From Candidatus Methanophagales archaeon (GTDB taxonomy: Archaea > Halobacteriota > Syntropharchaeia > Alkanophagales > Methanospirareceae), in assembly GCA_003601795.1 (NCBI GenBank), contig PIXU01000107.1:1-11411 (forward strand): DNA of 11,411 nt, written 5' to 3'. Each line of letters starts with the position of its first letter. The stretch's first letter is position 1. Below the pieces are notes generated by a model, which saw only the letters and a program-made list of their open reading frames with translations, did no database searches and was not told the DNA's origin. The position numbers and the translations under genes are program-made. Positions 6,994-11,411 of the stretch are shown one piece after another.

Positions 6994-7040
6994 GATGAAT
7001 TGAATTCATCAGAGAAAAGTTCTTTTCTCAAATTTTTTTT
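6994..7040 (+). terminator. Two palindromes and a T-tract between rfcL and the broken protease gene
   Basis: GATGAATT-G-AATTCATC (6994-7010) and GAGAAAAG-TT-CTTTTCTC (7012-7029) are each perfect 8-bp inverted repeats, back to back. They are followed by AAA and eight T residues (7033-7040). Archaeal transcription often ends at T-tracts, so this is a likely rfcL terminator. The tight loops (1 and 2 nt) would also suit dimeric regulator binding sites in front of the 7056 start. Confidence 0.5.
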
Positions 7041-7055
7041 CGAGTAAGTATAAAG

Positions 7056-7525
7056 ATGCCAAAAATCCTCGTAGCAGGTCTTGGGAACAAGTACATGGGA
7101 GATGACGGCTTTGGACCAAGGGTCATAGAGGCGCCGATGGCGAGGAATCTGCATGAGAACGTGGAAGCACGAGATGTCGGTCTTTGTGGCGTGACGCTGG
7201 CACCAGACCTTCGTGATTATGAGCTCGTAATCTTTGTTGACGCAGTACAGAAAGGAGGAAAGCCAGGGACAATCTATCGCAGCGAAATAAAAGCAAAGCA
7301 GTGGAGGAACCGAAGCCTGAAGAACGATGAACTCCTTCTCACTCAGTATTCACGAAACAAGATTAGAAGAGCTCCTTCTCTTCGCCAAGGCAATCAGCAC
7401 CCTTCCACCTACTACAATTGTTATTGGTTGCGAAGTCCAGAAAATCTCCTTAGGGGGAATCACTGAGCCCGGAGGTTGATGCAGCAGTCCAGCGAGCAGT
7501 TGAGCTTATTTTGGATGAACTATAA
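7056..7525 (+). pseudogene. Hydrogenase maturation protease (M52, HycI-like), broken by frameshifts
   Basis: M52 proteases trim the C-terminal tail of the NiFe-hydrogenase large subunit after nickel insertion. The intact N-terminal part (from ATG 7056, frame 3) shows GLGNKYMGDDGFGPRVIE with the first metal-ligand Asp, and LVIFVDAVQKGGKPGTIY with the second. The frame then becomes foreign. Frame 2 from 7298 continues the family with AVEEPKPEE. Frame 1 from 7345 gives SIHETRLEELLLFAKAI, holding the third ligand His, then STLPPTTIVIGCEVQKISLGG. Frame 2 from 7463 gives LSPEVDAAVQRAVELILDEL and stops at 7523-7525. So a whole protein of about 155 residues is present in four pieces and at least three shifts are needed to join them. 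As it stands, translation ends at 7464-7466 with a scrambled second half lacking the His ligand. Long intact neighbours argue against poor sequence, but errors cannot be excluded. Confidence 0.82.
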
Positions 7526-7560
7526 TCATTCGTCCTCCGAATTTTTGCCTTTCCACCCAT

Positions 7561-7591
7561 CAGACTCGCCGGCTTCGGTGATTGACGTCTG
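7561..7591. other. Hairpin downstream of tRNA-Arg
   Basis: CAGAC (7561-7565) pairs with GTCTG (7587-7591), and inside it TCGCCG pairs with CGGTGA (one G-U) around a GCTT loop, leaving a 5-nt bulge. It lies 20 nt past the tRNA-Arg 3' end on the minus strand and about 35 nt past the broken protease gene on the plus strand. It could help end or process either transcript; no T-tract follows. Confidence 0.3.
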
Positions 7592-7611
7592 TATGAAATT
7601 CTTCATTAGTA

Positions 7612-7686
7612 CGGACTCGGCGGGATTCGAACCCGCGATCCCCGGCTTAGAAGGCCGGTGCTTTATCCAAGCTAAGCCACGAGCCC
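7612..7686 (-). tRNA. tRNA-Arg (anticodon UCU)
   Basis: On the minus strand, the acceptor arms GGGCTCG (7686-7680) and CGAGTCC (7619-7613) pair with one G-U, and G7612 is the discriminator. The D stem is GCTT/AAGC. The anticodon stem CCGGC/GCCGG closes the 7-nt loop CTTCTAA, giving anticodon TCT, which reads AGA and AGG arginine codons. The T arm is GCGGG-TTCGAAT-CCCGC (7636-7620). There is no intron and no encoded CCA. Confidence 0.97.
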
Positions 7687-7707
7687 TTTTTCTTTTCCAT
7701 TCTTTAC

Positions 7708-7739
7708 ATATTTTATGATGTGTGCACTTATAATTATAA
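7708..7739. promoter_or_regulatory. Divergent promoter region of tRNA-Arg and mutS
   Basis: The symmetric sequence TTATAATTATAA (7728-7739) is centred about 60 nt before the mutS ATG, which would put its mRNA start near 7760 with a leader of about 39 nt. On the minus strand, CATAAAATATG (7718-7708) is centred 27 nt before the tRNA-Arg 5' end at 7686, a suitable TATA position. Both are inferred from position and base content only. Confidence 0.4.
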
Positions 7740-7798
7740 ACTACAACACAAGATTTATCACTTGAGTTTAGCTACGTGTAATGTAGAGGGGGATGACA

Positions 7799-10381
7799 AT
7801 GCCCGAAATAACACCAATGATGCAGCAGTACTATAAAATAAAAGAGAAATATCACGATGCCATCTTACTTTTCCGTGTCGGCGACTTCTACGAAACTTTT
7901 GGTGAAGATGCAAAAATAGCAGCTCGGGAGCTGAACATTGCTTTAACCACAACTGGCAGGGGTAAAGGAGCAGCTAAGAGAATACCGATGGCTGGCGTCC
8001 CCTTTCATGCGGTCACACCTTACATAAGACAATTGATCACAAAGGGCTACAAAGTGGCAGTATGCGAACAGATATGGGATAAAACGCATAAAGATGTAGA
8101 AAAGAGAGAGGTCGTGAGGTTGATTACACCTGGAACGGTTATTGAGGACTCTTTCTTAGAGGAGAGAATCAGCAATTATCTGATGTGTGTGAACCTGGTG
8201 GATAGCAAGACCGGTATTGCAATCGTTGACGTTTCTACGGGCGAGTTTTTATTAACAGAATTAGATGACGATATATCGCATTCCTCACTGCTGAACGAGA
8301 TAGACCGGGTGAAGCCGGCGGAGATAATTCTGCCGGATTCGCTTGAACTCGAATTGGAGCTGAATACTTGCACCATTTCTCGATATGATGATTACTATTT
8401 CGATTATAAAAATGCATACACCACACTGATAAACCATTATGGCGTTATCTCGCTCGATGGTTTTGGTTGTGCTGAGCTTAAAGCAGGCATAACAGCTGCA
8501 GGTGCCGTGATTTCCTATCTACGCGATACACAAAAGCGTGTGTTGTCGCATATAAAACCGCCTAAGACCTTCTTCGTCTCCGATTACATGATTTTGGATA
8601 GTGTTACCGTTAGAAACCTGGAAATATTTAATAACATAAGAGATGGAACACAACGCGGGACGCTTGTCGGTGTGCTGGACAAAACACTTACAGGAATGGG
8701 TTCAAGACTCCTGAAGAAGAATTTACAGTTCCCTTTGCTTGACACTGTGGAGATAAAAAGAAGGGAAGAAGTGGTAAAAGAATTTTACGAGGACATACTA
8801 CTAAGGGAATCATTGAAGGAGATATTCAGAGAAGTGTATGATATCGAACGGATAATAAGCAGGATATCGTTTGGAAATGCAAATGGAAAAGATTTGGTCT
8901 TGCTTAAACGGTCTCTACTGCAAATAAATGATTTACGAGGATTGTTAAAGAAATGTCGTGCAGAAAAGATACGAACCATTTTGAAAGCGTTACGGACCAA
9001 GGACTTCTCAGAAGTGGTAGATTTGATAGAACGTGGCATAATAGAGGAGCCTCCGGGGACAATAAAGGAAGGAGGCTTGGTAAGAGAGGGTTTTAATGCT
9101 GAGCTGGATGAGCTGAGAAAAATAAAACACGAAGGGAGAAGATGGTTGGCGGAATTTGAGGAGCACGAGAAAGCCCGCACCGGAATTAAATCGCTTAAGG
9201 TGGGTTACAACAAAGTTTTTGGATATTACATCGAGGTGCGGAAATCGTGGGCAGGGAAGGTGCCTGAAACGTATATCAGAAAACAGACGCTTACAGAGGC
9301 AGAACGGTATGTGACGGAGGAATTGAAAGATTACGAGGCGAAAGCGCTGAGTGCCGAGGAAAGAATAAAAGAACTGGAATATGAGTTGTTCGAGCAAATA
9401 CGAAAAGCAGTGGGAAAAAGAGCAAAAGATATACAAGAAGCTGCAAATTTAGTTGCTGAACTCGATATGCTCCTGTCTTTTGCTGAAGTTGCAGCGGAAA
9501 ACGGATATTGCTGCCCGGAAGTGGACGCAGGTAATGAGATTGTGATACGAGAAGGCAGGCATCCCGTGGTGGAAAAGGAGGTAAAAGAAGGGTTTGTGCC
9601 GAATGATGTTCGGCTTGACAAAAATAACCGTTTGATGCTTATCACGGGGCCTAACATGAGTGGGAAATCAACTTTCATGCGCCAGACGGCTTTAATCGTG
9701 CTGATGTCGCAACTTGGCTCTTTTGTGCCTGCGCGCGAAGCGAAAATAGGCATTGTGGATAGGATATTTACAAGAGTTGGTGCTTATGACGATCTTTCTA
9801 TGGGTCAGAGTTCGTTCATGGTGGAAATGAGCGAGACCGCAAACATCTTGAATAATGCGACAGAACGAAGCTTGATAATTCTCGATGAGATTGGGCGAGG
9901 TACGAGCACCCTGGATGGTGTCAGTATAGCGTGGTCTGTGGGTGAATATGTAAATACCAGGTTAAAAGCGAAGACGATGTTCGCAACGCATTTCTATGAG
10001 CTAACAGAACTTGCTGATGCACTTGAGAGCACGAACTGTTATAATGTTTCAATAAAAGAAGCAGGTGATGAGATATTTTTCGTAAGGAAGGTTGTGGAAG
10101 GAAGGGGTTCAAAAAGTTATGGGATTCAGGTTGCTAAACTTGCTGGACTGCCTGAGGAGGTGATAGAATCCGCAAAAAGCGTTTTACGACGGTTGGAGAA
10201 CGAGGTAGAAAAGGAGGGATTGAAGAGAAAAGCAGAAGTGGAAACGAAGAAGGAATATGTGGTGCAGATGCATCCTGTAGTTGAGGAGCTAAAATCAATA
10301 AATTTAGAAGAGATTTCCCCAATCGAGGCGTTGAATAAGTTATACAAGATGAAGAAGATGCTGATGCGGATACAAGATTGA
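7799..10381 (+). CDS. mutS: DNA mismatch repair protein MutS (MutS1, bacterial type)
   Basis: MutS binds mismatched base pairs and starts their repair. The 860-residue product has the full MutS1 domain set and normal length. Near the N-terminus, TPMMQQYYKIK is followed by GDFYETF with the Phe-x-Glu mismatch-reading motif (residues 30-32). The connector, lever and clamp domains follow; GYNKVFGYYIEV is a conserved clamp-region block. The ATPase has Walker A GPNMSGKST (617-625), the block RVGAYDDLSMGQSSFMVEM, Walker B LIILDEIGRGTSTLDG (from 692) and ATHFYELTEL. It ends with PIEALNKLYKMKK, the usual MutS C-terminus. ATG 7799 is chosen because the G-rich ribosome binding site (7786-7792) abuts the alternative ATG 7793. 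MutS1 in archaea is generally regarded as acquired from bacteria. No mutL follows. The gene is intact, which makes the frameshifts in its neighbour more striking. Confidence 0.97.
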   Translation: MPEITPMMQQYYKIKEKYHDAILLFRVGDFYETFGEDAKIAARELNIALTTTGRGKGAAKRIPMAGVPFHAVTPYIRQLITKGYKVAVCEQIWDKTHKDVEKREVVRLITPGTVIEDSFLEERISNYLMCVNLVDSKTGIAIVDVSTGEFLLTELDDDISHSSLLNEIDRVKPAEIILPDSLELELELNTCTISRYDDYYFDYKNAYTTLINHYGVISLDGFGCAELKAGITAAGAVISYLRDTQKRVLSHIKPPKTFFVSDYMILDSVTVRNLEIFNNIRDGTQRGTLVGVLDKTLTGMGSRLLKKNLQFPLLDTVEIKRREEVVKEFYEDILLRESLKEIFREVYDIERIISRISFGNANGKDLVLLKRSLLQINDLRGLLKKCRAEKIRTILKALRTKDFSEVVDLIERGIIEEPPGTIKEGGLVREGFNAELDELRKIKHEGRRWLAEFEEHEKARTGIKSLKVGYNKVFGYYIEVRKSWAGKVPETYIRKQTLTEAERYVTEELKDYEAKALSAEERIKELEYELFEQIRKAVGKRAKDIQEAANLVAELDMLLSFAEVAAENGYCCPEVDAGNEIVIREGRHPVVEKEVKEGFVPNDVRLDKNNRLMLITGPNMSGKSTFMRQTALIVLMSQLGSFVPAREAKIGIVDRIFTRVGAYDDLSMGQSSFMVEMSETANILNNATERSLIILDEIGRGTSTLDGVSIAWSVGEYVNTRLKAKTMFATHFYELTELADALESTNCYNVSIKEAGDEIFFVRKVVEGRGSKSYGIQVAKLAGLPEEVIESAKSVLRRLENEVEKEGLKRKAEVETKKEYVVQMHPVVEELKSINLEEISPIEALNKLYKMKKMLMRIQD

Positions 10382-10584
10382 TAGCGAGATGCGTGGAGTT
10401 GGTGTTGAGGAAGTTCGGCGTGGATGCTGCTCTGGATTTACTGAGACGCAAGGCTGTCCAACAATTCGAAATCGGAAGAAAAAGAAAGGCAAATAGTACT
10501 TTAAATCCAAAAAGAAGCAAAATTTTTGGCATCAAAAGCAATTGCGGGACAGCCTTACGCTATCAAAAAAATTTAAACTATTAG
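10378..10584 (+). CDS. Doubtful small frame overlapping the mutS stop
   Basis: A TTG at 10378 overlaps the mutS stop and opens 68 codons. The first 25 residues (such as RCVELVLRKFGVDAALDLL) look like a real amphipathic helix pair. The rest is basic, low in structure and runs through the inverted-repeat element at 10447-10559. It has no ribosome binding site and I recognise no family. It may be the start of a former gene interrupted by that element, or chance. Confidence 0.2.
   Translation: MIARCVELVLRKFGVDAALDLLRRKAVQQFEIGRKRKANSTLNPKRSKIFGIKSNCGTALRYQKNLNY
10447..10559. repeat. MITE-like 113-bp element with imperfect terminal inverted repeats
   Basis: The left end CGCAAGGCTGTCCAACAATT (10447-10466) is the inverse of the right end AATTGCGGGACAGCCTTACG (10540-10559), with a perfect 10-bp core AAGGCTGTCC (10450-10459 with 10547-10556) and 17 of 20 positions matching overall. 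The interior is AT-rich with no protein of its own. Size and ends are like a miniature inverted-repeat element derived from an insertion sequence. I see no clear target-site duplication beside it. Alternatively the arms could form a long hairpin in RNA between mutS and the next gene. The 234-nt stretch from mutS to 10616 holds this element and little else. Confidence 0.5.
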
Positions 10585-10615
10585 AGGTATTGATTTTGAT
10601 TGTGCAAGATGTGAA

Positions 10616-11411
10616 ATGTTAGAGCTATTAATCGCCTTCGGGCTCCGGTTACTGTTAAAAATTGGAATTGGTGATATTATCAGTTTAGCAGGTCTTGCTA
10701 AAGGATTAATTGGAAGAATTGACGAGAAGGATGCTTTCGGGCTTCTGAAAAAGGCGTTAAACGAAACCATTAAACAATCGGAGGACCCCGAAGCCAAAAG
10801 TATTTTGGAAAATTTGAAGAAGAAGGAGGAGGAAATCCTTCGCGAGTTGCGGAAATTAGATGTTAGTGAAGAAGCTAGGAAATCTTTGGTTTCTCAATAT
10901 TTCAATGGAAGAGAAGATATTTTTGATGATTTAGCGAAGAACTACTACGAGTTGTTTTGCAGAGAAGCGATAAAGAAGGATGGAACGTTTAAGGAGTTCG
11001 TAGTTATCGAACTTGGGAAATTAGAAAATCAAGGTGCCATCACAAAAGAAGTGGTAGAAAGTGTTGAAAGGTATTTAGAGGGAATAATAGAAGAGTTAAG
11101 AAGGAAAAAAGAAGCGGAATCAAGGCAATTTTTAATTATTTCCGATTTAAAAGAGTTGAGTAGCGAGATTTTAGCCGGAAAAACACAGATTGAATACGCT
11201 GAAAGGGAAGAGATAAAGGAAGCGAAAGAAGCGCTGGAAACTACAAACAAGTTGCTTGTGATTGGAAAGCCTGGTGCTGGAAAGTCAAGGTTTCTGCTAA
11301 GGATTCTTGAGGACTTTAACGGCTATGATAGGTTTGTTTTGATTAGAAGCTTCTTCAGAGAGGACGGCATAAGTAGCCTGGATGCCGAATTACAGAAACT
11401 CGACTCGTACA
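10616..11411 (+). CDS. Large P-loop ATPase, STAND-like or AAA-like, N-terminal part
   Basis: The frame opens at ATG 10616 and is still open at the window end, giving 265 residues of a longer protein. Residues 1-35 are hydrophobic and helical (LIAFGLRLLLKIGIGD, then ISLAGLAKGLIG). Residues 36-210 are highly charged and helical with many Lys and Glu runs, possibly coiled coil. A P-loop follows: KLLVIGKPGAGKSRFLLRIL, with Walker A GKPGAGKS at 217-224, and then YDRFVLIRSFFREDGISSLD, where a beta strand is expected. Walker B would lie beyond the window. A long N-terminal region in front of a single late P-loop is the layout of STAND and related sensor ATPases, many of which act in defence, but the family is not certain. 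A TATA-like AAATTTAAACTA lies about 40 nt upstream; the ribosome binding site is weak. It lies just past a MITE-like element, which fits an accessory gene. Confidence 0.75.
   Translation, partial: MLELLIAFGLRLLLKIGIGDIISLAGLAKGLIGRIDEKDAFGLLKKALNETIKQSEDPEAKSILENLKKKEEEILRELRKLDVSEEARKSLVSQYFNGREDIFDDLAKNYYELFCREAIKKDGTFKEFVVIELGKLENQGAITKEVVESVERYLEGIIEELRRKKEAESRQFLIISDLKELSSEILAGKTQIEYAEREEIKEAKEALETTNKLLVIGKPGAGKSRFLLRILEDFNGYDRFVLIRSFFREDGISSLDAELQKLDSY

Noticed and set aside
7476..7718. 80-codon plus-strand frame
   Set aside because: It overlaps the end of the broken protease gene and runs antisense through tRNA-Arg.
8785..9753. Three long minus-strand frames inside mutS
   Set aside because: All lie opposite conserved MutS domains, and their Ser-rich and Phe-rich products match no family known to me.
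1..11411. CRISPR array or tandem repeats
   Set aside because: No regularly spaced direct repeats were visible by eye anywhere in the window.

Overview
The window looks like a piece of a euryarchaeal chromosome, most likely from a methanogen-related lineage; an ANME-1-like archaeon is my guess, not something proven here. The evidence is a large clamp-loader subunit (RfcL) with a C-terminal PIP box, a methanofuran-biosynthesis enzyme (MfnB), an AglB/STT3-type oligosaccharyltransferase remnant, an archaeal-type 5S rRNA gene standing alone, two tRNA genes without encoded CCA, and AT-rich TATA-like boxes at the expected distance from several 5' ends. Gene density is high and both strands are used.

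Layout, left to right. 1-378 is the C-terminal end of an M24 Xaa-Pro peptidase. 444-1522 is a decayed STT3/AglB gene with several frame changes and an apparent internal deletion. A tRNA-Pro(UGG) gene lies at 1612-1685, followed by an AT-rich gene of unknown function (1776-2246) that converges on and overlaps the tail of a PaaK-type phenylacetate-CoA ligase gene (3544-2243, minus). A 5S rRNA gene (about 3689-3561, minus) sits 16 nt upstream of that ligase gene, with a good TATA box behind it. The long version of the ligase reading frame would run into the 5S gene and is rejected.

3763-5357 (minus) is a tight cluster: rpiA, a small winged-helix-like protein gene, and mfnB, the last two overlapping. 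rfcL diverges from it at 5430-6956. Next come paired palindromes with a T-tract, then a hydrogenase-maturation-protease gene broken into at least four frame segments (7056-7525). A tRNA-Arg(UCU) gene (7686-7612, minus) is divergent from a full-length bacterial-type mutS gene (7799-10381).

The right edge looks accessory. A 113-bp stretch bounded by imperfect inverted repeats (10447-10559) resembles a MITE. Just beyond it starts a large open gene (10616 to the window end) that carries a long helical N-terminal region and then a Walker A motif, the layout expected of a STAND-like or AAA-like ATPase. It is cut by the window edge and is the best candidate for an undescribed or defence-type system here.

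The working genes cover housekeeping tasks: replication (RfcL), mismatch repair (MutS), pentose phosphate interconversion (RpiA) and C1-carrier synthesis (MfnB). The two broken genes (N-glycosylation and hydrogenase maturation) contrast with long intact genes beside them, which favours real gene decay over generally poor sequence.
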